DNA from: Gemmata massiliana
GTDB taxonomy: Bacteria; Planctomycetota; Planctomycetia; Gemmatales; Gemmataceae
Assembly (NCBI RefSeq): GCF_901538265.1
Contig: NZ_LR593886.1
Location: 5,415,738 to 5,479,737 of the forward strand
Length of the DNA stretch: 64,000 nucleotides
Direction of reading: 5' to 3'
How positions within the stretch are numbered: position 1 is the stretch's first letter; each line of letters starts with the position of its first letter. The position numbers were made by a program, and so were the translations under genes. Positions 9,689-20,081 of this stretch are shown one piece after another. The notes below the pieces were generated by a model. The model worked only from the letters and a program-made list of their open reading frames with translations. It was not told where the DNA came from and did no database searches.

Positions 9689-11292
9689 CCCGACCCGCAC
9701 TGGCCCCAGTCCACTTCCTGCTCGTGGACGACCTGGAAGAAAATCTCATCGCGCTCGAAGCGCTGCTCCGGCGCGACGGGCTCGTGCTACTCACCGCCCG
9801 GTCCGGCCCGGAAGCCCTCGAACTACTGCTCAAACACGAGGTCGCGCTGGCACTCGTGGACGTGCAGATGCCCGAGATGGACGGGTTCGAGCTGGCCGAG
9901 CTGATGCGCGGAACCGAGCGCACGCGGCGCGTGCCGATCATCTTCCTCACGGCCGGCAACCCGGACCAGTCGCGCCGGTTCCGCGGGTACGAGGCCGGAG
10001 CGGTCGACTTCCTCAACAAGCCGATCGAGCCGCACACGCTGCGGAGCAAGGCGGACGTGTTCTTCGAGTTGTGGCGCGAGCGACAAGAAGTGGCCCGACA
10101 GCGCGACGAACTGAAGGCCGCGACCGCCGAGAACGCGCGACTGCTGGAAGAAACGCGCCGAACCGCGGACGCGCTCCGCGAGGCCGACCGGCGGAAGGAC
10201 GAGTTCCTCGCGACGCTGGCCCACGAACTCCGGAACCCGCTCGCGCCGATCCGGAACGGGTTGCAGATCCTGAGTCTGGCCCAGTCTGCGGACACCGCGG
10301 CGCGGGCACGGGCCATGATGGAACGGCAGCTCGGGCACATGGTGCGCCTGGTTGACGACTTGCTCGACATCTCTCGCGTGACGAGCGGCAAAGTGCGCCT
10401 GCGCCCCGAGCTGATCGAGGTCCGCACGGCCGTCGAAGCGGCGATCGAAGCGAGCCGGCCGGCGATCGAAGCGGGACAGCACACGCTCACGGTTCACACC
10501 CCGAACGAACAGTTGTGGCTCCAGGCCGATCCCACGCGGCTCGCTCAGGTGATCGGGAACCTGCTCACCAATGCGGCCAAATACACCCCGGATGGCGGCC
10601 GAATCGACGTTTCGGTGGAACGCGACAACGAGTACGCAGTCGTTCGCGTTAAAGATACGGGACTCGGTATCCCGACCGACATGCTCCCGCTCGTATTCGA
10701 TCTGTTCACGCAAGTCGGCAAGCACCTCGACCGGGCACAAGGCGGGCTCGGGATCGGGCTGGCGCTGGTCAAGCGGTTGGTCGAAATGCACGGCGGCGAG
10801 GTGACCGTTGAAAGCCCCGGTCCCGACCGCGGGAGCACGTTCTCGGTGCGCATGCCGCTCGCGCCCGACGCACCCGTAATCCCACTTTCGAGTAGTTCGG
10901 TTCGTGCGGCGCGCGGGAAGTCGCGCCGCGTTCTGGTCGTGGACGACAACGCTGACGCCGCCGAGAGCCTGTCGGAACTGCTCACGCTGTCCGGCCACAA
11001 GACCGAAACTGCTCAAAGTGGCCCCGAAGCTCTCAGCACGGCGGCCCGGTTCCGCCCCGAACTCGTGTTCCTCGACATCGGGCTACCGGGAATGAACGGC
11101 TACGAGGTCGCCCGGACGCTGCGTGCCGACCCGAGCAGCACCCAAGCCGTTCTCGTGGCCCTAACCGGGTGGGGGTCGGAAGAAGATCGGCGGCGCTCAG
11201 CAGAAGCCGGCTTCGACTTCCACCTAACCAAGCCGGTGGAGACGGGGCAACTCGAAGGGCTGCTCGCCAAACTCGCGAACGGTCCGGCGTGA
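9685..11292 (+). CDS. Hybrid REC-HisKA-HATPase-REC protein
   Basis: The 535-residue cytoplasmic protein begins at ATG 9685, overlapping the cheB stop by four bases; the open frame extends further upstream but that part is out-of-frame cheB. The N-terminal receiver has D59 (LVDVQMPEMDG) and NKPIE. A short coiled coil follows, then the kinase acceptor His180 (ATLAHELRNPLAP). The ATPase has NLLTNAAKY, DTGLGIP and LGIGLALV. The C-terminal receiver acceptor is near D464 (FLDIGLPGMNG), with LTKPVE. There is no transmembrane segment, so the input is probably phosphotransfer to the first receiver from the CHASE3 kinase, or CheR/CheB interaction. This architecture is frequent as the last gene of CheB/CheR-linked clusters in planctomycetes and proteobacteria. 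Confidence 0.92.
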   Translation: MTRPALAPVHFLLVDDLEENLIALEALLRRDGLVLLTARSGPEALELLLKHEVALALVDVQMPEMDGFELAELMRGTERTRRVPIIFLTAGNPDQSRRFRGYEAGAVDFLNKPIEPHTLRSKADVFFELWRERQEVARQRDELKAATAENARLLEETRRTADALREADRRKDEFLATLAHELRNPLAPIRNGLQILSLAQSADTAARARAMMERQLGHMVRLVDDLLDISRVTSGKVRLRPELIEVRTAVEAAIEASRPAIEAGQHTLTVHTPNEQLWLQADPTRLAQVIGNLLTNAAKYTPDGGRIDVSVERDNEYAVVRVKDTGLGIPTDMLPLVFDLFTQVGKHLDRAQGGLGIGLALVKRLVEMHGGEVTVESPGPDRGSTFSVRMPLAPDAPVIPLSSSSVRAARGKSRRVLVVDDNADAAESLSELLTLSGHKTETAQSGPEALSTAARFRPELVFLDIGLPGMNGYEVARTLRADPSSTQAVLVALTGWGSEEDRRRSAEAGFDFHLTKPVETGQLEGLLAKLANGPA

Positions 11293-11603
11293 TAGAGTCA
11301 GCAGTCGTCTATTCGAGAAAATCGGCTGGGTCGGGTTCGCCGCCCCTTGTACCCGGCCGCCGGGCAGTGGCCGGAGCCGCTCCCCTGAATCAGGAGCGCT
11401 ACGGCTGACGCGGTCGCGGCGAAGATCACGCACCAACAGCCGCAGGGTACTCACGCCTTACCCCATGACAGCGGCCGCGAAGGTCCGAAGCCTGACGCCC
11501 CTGTCACCGGACGGCCTTTCGGCAAAAAATTGTAAGCACGGAACAGAGAGGTGATGAAACTCGGCCGAGCGAATGTGAATAGCTACGGAACGGAGGAGAG
11601 ACG
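11293..11603. other. Intergenic gap with an imperfect hairpin
   Basis: No gene is seen in these 311 bases. At 11378-11398 CGCTCCCCTG pairs with CAGGAGCG around a 3-base loop, with a two-base bulge. It lies about 85 bases after the cluster's last stop and may end that transcript, although no T-run follows. Confidence 0.4.
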
Positions 11604-11795
11604 ATGGCGTCGCTATTCGGGCTGATCGGTGTGGCGCTCCTTGGCGCCGCGGCCGTGATCGGGATCTTCCTCGGTTCGGACAAGGTGCCGCTGTCGATCA
11701 CCGCGTGCGGGTTCGCGATCGCGGGCGGGCTGTCACTCGTCGGGTCCGCTATTGTGGAGGCAGCGCAAATTTTGAAGTCTCAGAATCGGGAATAG
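11604..11795 (+). CDS. Small two-helix membrane protein
   Basis: The 63-residue protein consists almost entirely of two hydrophobic segments (about residues 3-24 and 30-52), separated by a short polar turn (GSDKVP), with a short polar tail (KSQNRE). The ATG at 11604 is preceded by a very strong GGAGGAGAG, which is the main reason for calling it. No family is recognised; the shape suits a small inner-membrane protein. Its last 47 bases overlap the 3' end of the convergent lipoprotein gene. Confidence 0.65.
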   Translation: MASLFGLIGVALLGAAAVIGIFLGSDKVPLSITACGFAIAGGLSLVGSAIVEAAQILKSQNRE

Positions 11796-12231
11796 CCCGC
11801 TCCGTACTGGTCGGCGCCGGAGGATTCCCAGCGGGTATCGGGACGTTACCCGTCGGCGCGTGAGTCCCAACCGGCGCCACGACGACCGGGTGACGGAGGC
11901 TGTAATCGCGCGGCTTGGGGTGCCCCACCAAGCGCCAAATTTCTGTGCCCACCGTGTACGGCAGCGTGAACGTGTCGCCGACGAACGTGAAGATGAGGTC
12001 GAGGCCCATTATCGGGACGAGCAGGTAATCGGCGGTACACTTCACCTGGTCCCACGGGTACGTGGACATCGCGGCCCAGTCCCCGCGCACGCCCCCGTAA
12101 ACGCGGCAAAGTGGTGCGTCAGGGTTGCTCGTTGGTGCGACGGTGGGTTGTCGGAGATTATCTACGGTTCCGCACCCGCCCCCAATGGCACTCGCCAGAA
12201 GCGCAACGGCGAGTGATTTCCGTCCGACCAT
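11749..12231 (-). CDS. YceK/YidQ-like lipoprotein
   Basis: The product is 160 residues from ATG 12231, which follows a GGAG. A lipoprotein signal precedes Cys20 (ASAIGGGC). After it, CRVYGGVRGDWAAM and FTFVGDTFTLPYTV match the conserved YGG...D and DT..LP blocks of the YceK/YidQ lipoproteins, whose function is not known. The C-terminus is a proline-rich tail (PAGNPPAPT). An in-frame extension up to 12525 exists but would bury the lipobox, so I reject it. The last 47 bases overlap the small membrane-protein gene on the other strand. Confidence 0.8.
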   Translation of the reverse strand: MVGRKSLAVALLASAIGGGCGTVDNLRQPTVAPTSNPDAPLCRVYGGVRGDWAAMSTYPWDQVKCTADYLLVPIMGLDLIFTFVGDTFTLPYTVGTEIWRLVGHPKPRDYSLRHPVVVAPVGTHAPTGNVPIPAGNPPAPTSTERAIPDSETSKFALPPQ

Positions 12232-12591
12232 AAGCTCCGTCCCTGTCAATGGGGCGAGTACGCGCGTTCCCGTGCGAATCGACCTCGTGTGCCACACGAG
12301 ATATCGGAAGGAAAGATCCTCAAAGACGAGAAAATCCCGAAAATCCGTACTCCGAGAACAACCGTTTTCATTTATGAGCCTGCACGGTGACGGGTTCGTG
12401 CTATAGTTTTCGTTAACGAACTTGGTCCGAGAATCGGTGGTCCCGACGCGGCGCGCGAGTGTTTCGCCGGGGGAACCTCGTTTGATCTTCCGGCGGGTTC
12501 GATCGGACACGCACCGCGAGTGCACTCCCGGAGGCCGCGCTCAGCACCGCCGACCTCGGTCATTGCTCGGTGCTTCACGCGCGTCGGCGCC

Positions 12592-15500
12592 ATGTCGTTG
12601 TCCCGCTCCTCGCGGTTCGGTGTGCGCGTTCTCGGCCCGGTGGCCGTTCTCCTCTTTGTTTGCAGCTCACCCACTCTCGCGCTCGATCCGGCCCGCGCCA
12701 CCACACAGTACGCCATGCGCGTGTGGCAGACCGAACAGGGCCTCCCACACAACTCCGTCACAGCACTTGCTCAAACTCCGGACGGGTACCTTTGGTGCGG
12801 AACCGAGAACGGGCTGACGCGCTTCGACGGCAGCAACTTCACGCTCTTCGATAGATCGAACACCCCGGCCATCCGGAACGAGACGGTTCACGTGCTCCTC
12901 ACCGACCGCGGCGGCCGACTTTGGGTCGGGACCGGCGGCGGCGGGTTGGTGCGTTACGACGACGGCACGTTCACCCGGTTCTCCGTGGACGACGGTTTGG
13001 TGGGCGACACCGTACACGGACTCATGGAAGACAGTTCCGGGGCGCTCTGGATTGGCACGACCTCCGGGTTGAGCCGCTTCGCCGATGGCCGTTTCACAAA
13101 CTACACGGCTGCGGACGGGTTACCCAGCAACTACTGCCGCGTGATGTGTGAAGCCCCCACCGGCCAACTGTGGATCGGCACGGGAAAGGGGCTATCACGC
13201 CTCAACGGGGGCCGGTTCGAGACGTACACGACCGAACAGGGCCTCCCCGACAACAACGTCCAAATCATCCGCGCGTGCTCGGACGGGGCGCTGTGGATCG
13301 GCACCAATGGGGCGGGCCTGAGTCGGTGGAAAGACGGCCGGTTCACGAACTACGGAACGGACCAGGGGCTTTCCAACGGGTTCGTCCGGGCGATTCACGA
13401 GGACCGCGACGGGAACCTGTGGGTCGGGACGGACGAGGGCATCAGCCGATGGAAGGACGGTAAACAGACCGGCCAGTTCCCCCGAAGTTTGGTCGCGGGG
13501 CGGAGCATCTTCGACATCCACGAGGACCGGGCCGGCCACGTGTGGTTCGGAACCACCGACGGACTGCTCCGCATCGGTAACGGGCGCTGCGTCACCACCA
13601 CCGTGACCGAGGGGCTCACCGGCGACCTCGTGTGGGCCGTACACTCGGACAGGCGGGGCAACTTGTGGGCGGGAACGACGAGCGGTCTCAACGTTTGCCG
13701 GGACGGAAAATGGACCGTTTACACAACGAAAGACGGGCTCCCGACCAACGTCATCCTGTCGATCGCGGAAGAGACGGACGGGACGATGTGGTTCGGCACG
13801 TCGGGCGGCTTGGTGCGCTTCCAAAACGGGAAATTCCACACGTTTACCGCGGCGCACGGCCTGACCAGTAGCATCATCGCCGCCGTATTCTTCGACCGCC
13901 GGGGGGACCTGTGGGTCGGTACCAAAGGGGGCGGGGTCAATCGTTACAAGGACGGGCGGTTCGTACCAGTAACGATCCAAGCCGGGCGCGGCGACGTCAT
14001 CGCCCGCGTGTTCCACGAGGACACCACGGGGGCGTTGTGGATCGGGACCAACGGGTCCGGTGTGTGCGTTCTGCGCGGCGACGCGATCACGTGGTACACG
14101 GCCCAAAACGGGCTCTCGAGCGACCTGATTCTGTCGATTCACGAGGGCGCGGACGGCACTATCTGGATCGGCACCCACGGGGGCGGGCTGAACCGGTTCC
14201 ACAACAATCAGTGGTCGCAATTCACCAGCGCGAACGGGCTCTCGGACGACATCATCTATCAGATCCTCGAAGACGGCCCCCACTTCTGGATGAGCTGTGC
14301 GAAGGGGATCTTCCGCGTCCAGAAAGACGAACTCACGTGTCCCTGGCGCCCCATTCACTCACTACTTCTGGGGAAGAACGACGGGATGCAGATCCTGGAT
14401 TGTAGCGGCGGGTCGCAGTCGTCCGGGTGCCGGGCGCGCGACGGCACCCTCTGGTTCCCCACTACCCGGGGACTCGTGGCCATCGAGCCGGGGCGCGTCC
14501 AGATGAACACCACCCCGCCCCAACTCTACATCGAACGGGTCGTGGCCGACGGCGCGTTCCTGGACGCGCCGGGCGCGCTGACGGTCGCGCCCGGGCGGGG
14601 GCAACTCGAGTTCCACTTCGCCGCGGTCGAACTCTCGGCCCCGGAACGGGTCCGGTTCCGCTACCAGTTGGAAGGGTTCGACAAGGAATGGGTGGAGGCA
14701 GGTAACCGGCGGTCCGCGTATTACACCAACTTGCCCCCGGGCCAGTACCGGTTCCGCGTCACCGCGTGCAACGGGGACGGGATCTGGCGCGAAACGCCGC
14801 TCGAAATCGAACTCGTACTGAAACCGCACTTCTACCAGACCGGTTTGTTCTACGGGCTGTGCGTCTTTGGGGTCGCGCTGACCGGGATCGGGATTCACCT
14901 GTTCCGCACCCGGCGGCTCCGCGCCCGGGAAGAGTACCTGGCCCGGTGCGTTGCGATCCGCACCCGACAGCTCCAGGAAGAGGTCGCGGAGCACGCGCGC
15001 ACCGGAGAGCAGTTGCGCCAGTCGCAAAAGTTGGAAGCCATCGGCCAGTTGGCGGGTGGCGTGGCGCACGACTTCAACAACCTACTCACCGTTATCAATG
15101 GGTGCGCCGATCTCCTCCTGGACGGTTCCGGTTGGGGTGCGCACGAGAAGAGCATGGTCCTCGACATCCTCGCTGCGGGCCGTCGGGCGGAAGGGCTGAC
15201 ACGGCAGTTGCTGGCGTTCAGCCGAAGACAAGTACTCGAACCAAAGGTTCTCGACCCGAACGCGGTCGTGACCGACACGGAGCGCATGCTCGCGCGGATG
15301 ATCGGGGAAGACATCACCGTTACTGTGACCCTCGAACCTGGGTTATTCCGGATCAAAGCCGACCCGGTGCAACTCCAACAGGTTCTGGTCAACCTGTCCG
15401 TGAACGCGCGCGACGCCATGCCACACGGGGGCCAATTCACGATCGCAACCCGCAACGCGACGCTCGACGAAGAGTACGCCAAAACGCACCCCGAGGTGAC

Positions 15501-16218
15501 TCCCGGCGAGTACGCCCTGCTGGAAGTGAGCGACACCGGGTGCGGAATGAGCGCGGACGTTAAGGCCCGGGTGTTCGAGCCGTTCTTCACCACCAAGGGG
15601 CCGGGTAGGGGAACGGGGCTCGGGCTCGCGACCGTTTACGGGATCGTCCGCCAGTCGGGTGGGCACGTCACCGTCGAGAGCGAGTCCGGGGCCGGGACTG
15701 TGTTCCGGATTTACTTCCCGCGCGCGGAGGGCGAGCCGGTCAAGCAATCGCAACCACTCGGGCTCGGATCGGTTCCCCGCGGTGCAGAAACGTTGCTCCT
15801 GGTCGAGGACGAACCGACCGTTCGCGCGGTCGCCCGGCACGTTCTCCTGGCGTGCGGTTACCGCGTACTGGAGGCTGAAGACGGGGTGGAGGGCTTGCGC
15901 GTCGCTCGCGCCCACGCGGGCCGGATCGACCTGCTCCTCTCCGACGTCGTCATGCCCAACCTCGGGGGTCGGCAACTCGCCGAACAGTTGCAGCAAGAAC
16001 GTCCGGATATTCGTGTCCTGTTTCTGTCGGGGTACACGGACGACGTGGTTCTGCGCCACGGGGTTTCGGAGGCCGAAGTCGCGTTCCTGCAAAAGCCCTA
16101 CGCGCCCGCGACCCTGGCCTCCAAAGTACGAGCGATCCTTGACGGCATTCGTCCGAACATGGGAGCGAATCTTCGGAACTCAGCAGACGGGCCGTTGTCT
16201 GTACCGACGGGACACTGA
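12592..16218 (+). CDS. Hybrid histidine kinase with Reg_prop beta-propeller sensor
   Basis: The 1208-residue protein starts at ATG 12592 with a signal peptide (VLGPVAVLLFVCSSPTLA); an upstream in-frame ATG at 12520 would hide it. Residues about 35-620 carry a dozen or more repeats of the form DGxLWIGTxxGLSRFxDGRF, the Reg_prop repeats that build periplasmic propellers. A Y_Y_Y domain follows (RYQLEGFDKEWVEAG, YTNLPPGQYRFRV), then one membrane helix (TGLFYGLCVFGVALTGIGIH). HisKA has its acceptor near His826 (AGGVAHDFNNLL). The ATPase is intact (NLSVNARDAM, DTGCGM, GTGLGLATV), and a C-terminal receiver has its acceptor near D1118 (LLSDVVMPNLGG). Similar sensors in Bacteroidetes detect polysaccharide fragments, but those usually end in AraC. 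The VAHDFNNLL class with a C-terminal receiver usually passes phosphate to a partner regulator. Confidence 0.93.
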   Translation: MSLSRSSRFGVRVLGPVAVLLFVCSSPTLALDPARATTQYAMRVWQTEQGLPHNSVTALAQTPDGYLWCGTENGLTRFDGSNFTLFDRSNTPAIRNETVHVLLTDRGGRLWVGTGGGGLVRYDDGTFTRFSVDDGLVGDTVHGLMEDSSGALWIGTTSGLSRFADGRFTNYTAADGLPSNYCRVMCEAPTGQLWIGTGKGLSRLNGGRFETYTTEQGLPDNNVQIIRACSDGALWIGTNGAGLSRWKDGRFTNYGTDQGLSNGFVRAIHEDRDGNLWVGTDEGISRWKDGKQTGQFPRSLVAGRSIFDIHEDRAGHVWFGTTDGLLRIGNGRCVTTTVTEGLTGDLVWAVHSDRRGNLWAGTTSGLNVCRDGKWTVYTTKDGLPTNVILSIAEETDGTMWFGTSGGLVRFQNGKFHTFTAAHGLTSSIIAAVFFDRRGDLWVGTKGGGVNRYKDGRFVPVTIQAGRGDVIARVFHEDTTGALWIGTNGSGVCVLRGDAITWYTAQNGLSSDLILSIHEGADGTIWIGTHGGGLNRFHNNQWSQFTSANGLSDDIIYQILEDGPHFWMSCAKGIFRVQKDELTCPWRPIHSLLLGKNDGMQILDCSGGSQSSGCRARDGTLWFPTTRGLVAIEPGRVQMNTTPPQLYIERVVADGAFLDAPGALTVAPGRGQLEFHFAAVELSAPERVRFRYQLEGFDKEWVEAGNRRSAYYTNLPPGQYRFRVTACNGDGIWRETPLEIELVLKPHFYQTGLFYGLCVFGVALTGIGIHLFRTRRLRAREEYLARCVAIRTRQLQEEVAEHARTGEQLRQSQKLEAIGQLAGGVAHDFNNLLTVINGCADLLLDGSGWGAHEKSMVLDILAAGRRAEGLTRQLLAFSRRQVLEPKVLDPNAVVTDTERMLARMIGEDITVTVTLEPGLFRIKADPVQLQQVLVNLSVNARDAMPHGGQFTIATRNATLDEEYAKTHPEVTPGEYALLEVSDTGCGMSADVKARVFEPFFTTKGPGRGTGLGLATVYGIVRQSGGHVTVESESGAGTVFRIYFPRAEGEPVKQSQPLGLGSVPRGAETLLLVEDEPTVRAVARHVLLACGYRVLEAEDGVEGLRVARAHAGRIDLLLSDVVMPNLGGRQLAEQLQQERPDIRVLFLSGYTDDVVLRHGVSEAEVAFLQKPYAPATLASKVRAILDGIRPNMGANLRNSADGPLSVPTGH

Positions 16219-16434
16219 GCGAGTCGTAGTTGCGCGCTGGGCGTCGGTTGAATCGCTCCGGGCTGAACAGTGTTCACGTCATCTGCATCCGTCACCCACA
16301 CAGATATTTGAATCTATAAATTAGAACACTACATTAAAAACGTCCTAATTTCTTGTGGTTGCGCGAGCGCGAACCCCGTGCGCACCAGGTGTGTCCGTAC
16401 CAATTGGTAACGCGAACCTCCCAGGGGGCCGAGC

Positions 16435-17139
16435 ATGACCGACGCGACAACGATTCCGTGTCTCCCGTGCGTGTCGATGGCCGAGTCACTGGACTTCTAC
16501 CGGGCACTCGGGTTCGAGGTGACGTACCAGCAAAAGTCGCCGAACGAGTACGCGGTTGTCCGCCAGGGCAGGTGCGAAATTCACCTGTTCGGGCTGAAGG
16601 GATTGAAGCCCGAAAACGGGTACTCGACCTGCTGCGTGATTGTTTCCGAAGTCGAACCGCTGCACAAATCGTTCAGCGACGCGCTGCGACAGAAGTACGA
16701 AAAGTTGCCCGTAGCCGGGTTCCCCCGAATCACTCGCTTCAAGACCGGGCAAACTCGGTTCACGGTCACGGACCCGAACGGCAACTCTGTCATCTTCGTG
16801 AAAAGGGGCGTCCACGAAGGCGGCACGCCCTCCACCTCCAACGCGACCGGGCTACCGAAAGCCATCGAGACCGCGGCCAAGCTCCGCGATGAGAGCGGTG
16901 ACGACGAATCGGCCGCGAAAGTCCTTGATGTGGCCCTCGACCGGTATCGGGACTCACCCGCGCTCGAGCGTTGGCGGCCCGCGCCGAACTCGCGGTCATT
17001 CTCGGCGAGTCGGAGCGCCTTCGCGTTGTGCGCGAGGAACTCCGACAACTTCCGATCTCCGACAAGGATCGTGAAGACTACCGTCACGAGTTCGAGGCCG
17101 CCGAATCGCTGGAAAGCGATCTCAAATAACGAGTTTTAG
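16435..17139 (+). CDS. Glyoxalase/bleomycin-resistance fold (VOC) protein, apparent frameshift near 16965
   Basis: Residues 1-125 form a VOC domain (SMAESLDFYRALGFEV, GRCEIHLFG, FTVTDPNGNSVIFVK), as in bleomycin-resistance-type proteins. The start ATG at 16435 follows AGGGGG. After about residue 178 (RYRDSPALE) the annotated frame turns into low-complexity Ser/Arg sequence. The -1 frame from about 16965 instead reads a plausible helical domain (ALAARAELAVILGES, REELRQLPISDKDRE) ending at TAA 17127-17129. The true product is probably about 231 residues with a TPR-like tail, so a base appears to be missing, by mutation or sequencing error. The role is unknown; binding or detoxification of a small molecule is the family theme. 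Confidence 0.75.
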   Translation: MTDATTIPCLPCVSMAESLDFYRALGFEVTYQQKSPNEYAVVRQGRCEIHLFGLKGLKPENGYSTCCVIVSEVEPLHKSFSDALRQKYEKLPVAGFPRITRFKTGQTRFTVTDPNGNSVIFVKRGVHEGGTPSTSNATGLPKAIETAAKLRDESGDDESAAKVLDVALDRYRDSPALERWRPAPNSRSFSASRSAFALCARNSDNFRSPTRIVKTTVTSSRPPNRWKAISNNEF

Positions 17140-17414
17140 GTCAGAAATCGCAGCAAACTGCTGTTCGAGTTAGCGAATGTTAGCAATGGAAGTGGACCAA
17201 TGGTTGCTGTGATCGTGCGAAACGTTTGAAGCGCAAGCAGTTGCGGTGAAATTCGGTCTCGGAGACTCGCACGCCGCCCGGAAACGTTAGCAAATGTTAG
17301 CTGGCCCGAGACGAGATAAAGAGTTCATCCGGCACGAAGCGCTCGACACAAACAACGCGCTAAACTCCTCGCAGCAGCGGATATACGGCGCGGACATTTG
17401 CCGGTCATTCGACC
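17140..17414. other. Non-coding stretch with paired GTTAGC motifs
   Basis: No gene is visible between the VOC gene and the metK terminator. The stretch is modestly AT-rich. It holds two copies of GTTAGC-N4-GTTAGC, listed separately. Confidence 0.5.
17169..17301 (+). repeat. Two GTTAGC-N4-GTTAGC direct-repeat pairs
   Basis: The hexamer occurs at 17169-17174 and 17179-17184, and again at 17286-17291 and 17296-17301. In each pair the two copies are exactly 10 bases apart, one helical turn. Reverse-complement copies of the same arrangement occur near 26.2 kb. A protein-binding or recombination role is inferred, not shown. Confidence 0.6.
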
Positions 17415-17447
17415 AAAAAAGAAAGCCCGGGCACCGAATGCCCGGGC
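17415..17447 (-). terminator. Intrinsic terminator of metK
   Basis: Read on the minus strand, a 9-bp perfect GC stem (GCCCGGGCA/TGCCCGGGC, 5-base loop, 17425-17447) is followed directly by TTTCTTTTTT (17424-17415). It lies 26 bases after the metK stop. This is the best terminator in the window. Confidence 0.9.
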
Positions 17448-17472
17448 CGCTCAATACGATCAGCGCCGGCCG

Positions 17473-18738
<1,266 letters not shown>

Positions 18739-18801
18739 GGTTATCCTCTCTGGGACCGGAGCGTAATCTGCGCGCACGTCCTGCGCAAAAGGGTTGAGCG
18801 T

Positions 18802-18830
18802 GTTATACGTCAGAACGCGAATCGGGACAA
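18802..18830 (-). promoter_or_regulatory. Probable sigma70-type promoter of metK
   Basis: On the minus strand TTGTCC (18830-18825) and TATAAC (18807-18802) are separated by 17 bases. Transcription would start near 18795, giving a leader of about 57 bases before the GTG. The positions are seen; promoter activity is inferred. Confidence 0.5.
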
Positions 18831-18919
18831 TTCGGGTGCGCCGGTGTTCGGCCGCACCGCACCTCCCTAAAACGCCGGTCTCGCCCGGTTCAACTTCAAA
18901 CGTGAGGGTTCGACTCACA

Positions 18920-19885
18920 ATGCCCGACCCGCATTCTCTCCCTCCCGGCGCCCGTTCCTCGCGCGCCGGGTTCACCCTGATCGAGCTGCTGGTGGTGATC
19001 GCAATTATTGCGATCCTCATCGGGCTCTTACTCCCCGCGGTGCAGAAAGTGCGCGAGGCCGCCGCGCGCATGAGCTGCCAGAACAACTTGAAACAGATCG
19101 CGCTGGCGTGCGCAAATTACGAGGTTCGCGTCGGAAAGTACCCGCCGTCCAACACGCTCGCCGCGCCGTTCCACGGGTGGCCCGCGCTCGTGCTCCCGGA
19201 CATCGAACAAGAGAACGTTCGCAACATCTACGTGATGACCGCGAACTGGTACGACCCCGCGAACGAGGTGGCCCGCAACAGTCGCGTGAAGACGTTCCTG
19301 TGCCCGAGCGCGAACGGGCAGCGGATCGGGCAGGCGGCGGTGCCGGGTACCCCAGGGTCGCCGTTCTCGGGCGCCGCGTGGGACTACACGAACGTGGCGG
19401 TCGTGGCGCAAACTCTGCTCACGTACCTCAACTACCCGGACCCGGCCAGCTACAGCACCGTCTGGCGCGGCGTGATGAGTTCGCAGGGCTCGACGGTCTC
19501 GCAAATTACCGACGGGCTGTCGAACACGATCCTCATCGCGGAGGATGCAAACCGCCCCGAGTACTGGGTGAAGGGCAAGCGCGTGACGGGCCGCGAACCG
19601 CCGTTCGGTGGCGACGGCACGGGCACCGGGAGCGTGACCGGTGGCGTGTGGGCGGACCACCAGAAGGGGTTCGGCGTTGAGGGCACGTCGGCGGACGGGA
19701 ACACACTGGTCGGCGAGTGCGCGATCAACTGCAACAACTCGTTCGAGGTCTACGCCTTCCACACGGGCGGCGCGAACGTGGCAATGGCCGACGGGAGCGT
19801 CCGATTCCTGCGCGACAGCATGTCCATTCGCACGCTGGCCGCACTCAGCACCCGCGCGGGGGGTGAAGTGATCGCGAACGACTGA
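18920..19885 (+). CDS. DUF1559-family prepilin-like secreted protein
   Basis: The 321-residue protein has a type IV prepilin/pseudopilin leader ([20 protein letters not shown]), with cleavage expected before the Phe of GFTLIE. The conserved [20 protein letters not shown] stretch follows. The C-terminal H-X9-DG element ([12 protein letters not shown]) is typical of DUF1559, a family enormously expanded in planctomycetes. A soluble globular domain makes up the rest. The function is unknown; surface or secretion-apparatus minor pilins are the usual guess. ATG 18920 gives a short basic leader; an earlier in-frame start at 18794 would add 42 residues and overlap the metK promoter region. Confidence 0.92.
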   Translation: MPDPHSLPPGARSSRAGFTLIELLVVIAIIAILIGLLLPAVQKVREAAARMSCQNNLKQIALACANYEVRVGKYPPSNTLAAPFHGWPALVLPDIEQENVRNIYVMTANWYDPANEVARNSRVKTFLCPSANGQRIGQAAVPGTPGSPFSGAAWDYTNVAVVAQTLLTYLNYPDPASYSTVWRGVMSSQGSTVSQITDGLSNTILIAEDANRPEYWVKGKRVTGREPPFGGDGTGTGSVTGGVWADHQKGFGVEGTSADGNTLVGECAINCNNSFEVYAFHTGGANVAMADGSVRFLRDSMSIRTLAALSTRAGGEVIAND

Positions 19886-19911
19886 TTGGCTGTATGAAAG
19901 AAGAAAAGACA

Positions 19912-20071
19912 GATTGGCCATAAAAAGGCACAAAGGGCACAAAAGAAAACCAAAAACACAGATCCACGAAACCAAGAGGCGGAGCTTCCGAAGTTCGGTC
20001 GCCCGCCTTCTGTATCTCGATCTCTGTCTCTGGTTTTCTTTTGCGCCCTTTGTGCCTTTTTGTGGCCAATC
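19912..20071. repeat. Long inverted-repeat element (41-bp arms)
   Basis: Arms at 19912-19952 and 20031-20071 are reverse complements over 41 bases with two mismatches, separated by 78 bases whose edges also pair partly. The arms are A/G-rich and the motif AAGGCACAAAGGGC is prominent, unlike the neighbouring genes. The element fills the gap between the convergent DUF1559 and TIGR03000 genes. It could act as a bidirectional terminator or be a non-autonomous mobile palindrome. Confidence 0.9.
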
Positions 20072-20081
20072 CTGCTTCGGC

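Noticed and set aside
12520..12591. Upstream ATG at 12520 as start of the Reg_prop kinase
   Set aside because: It would add 24 basic residues before an otherwise clean signal peptide at 12592.
13195..14358. A 387-codon minus-strand frame inside the Reg_prop kinase
   Set aside because: Antisense to a protein with regular propeller repeats; its composition (Pro/Val/Arg-rich) follows from the opposite strand.
16960..16970. Programmed ribosomal frameshift in the VOC gene
   Set aside because: No slippery heptamer of the X-XXY-YYZ type and no strong downstream hairpin was seen at the junction.
18739..18801. Possible SAM riboswitch in the metK leader
   Set aside because: The leader from the predicted start is only about 57 bases, too short for known SAM classes, and I saw no conserved core.
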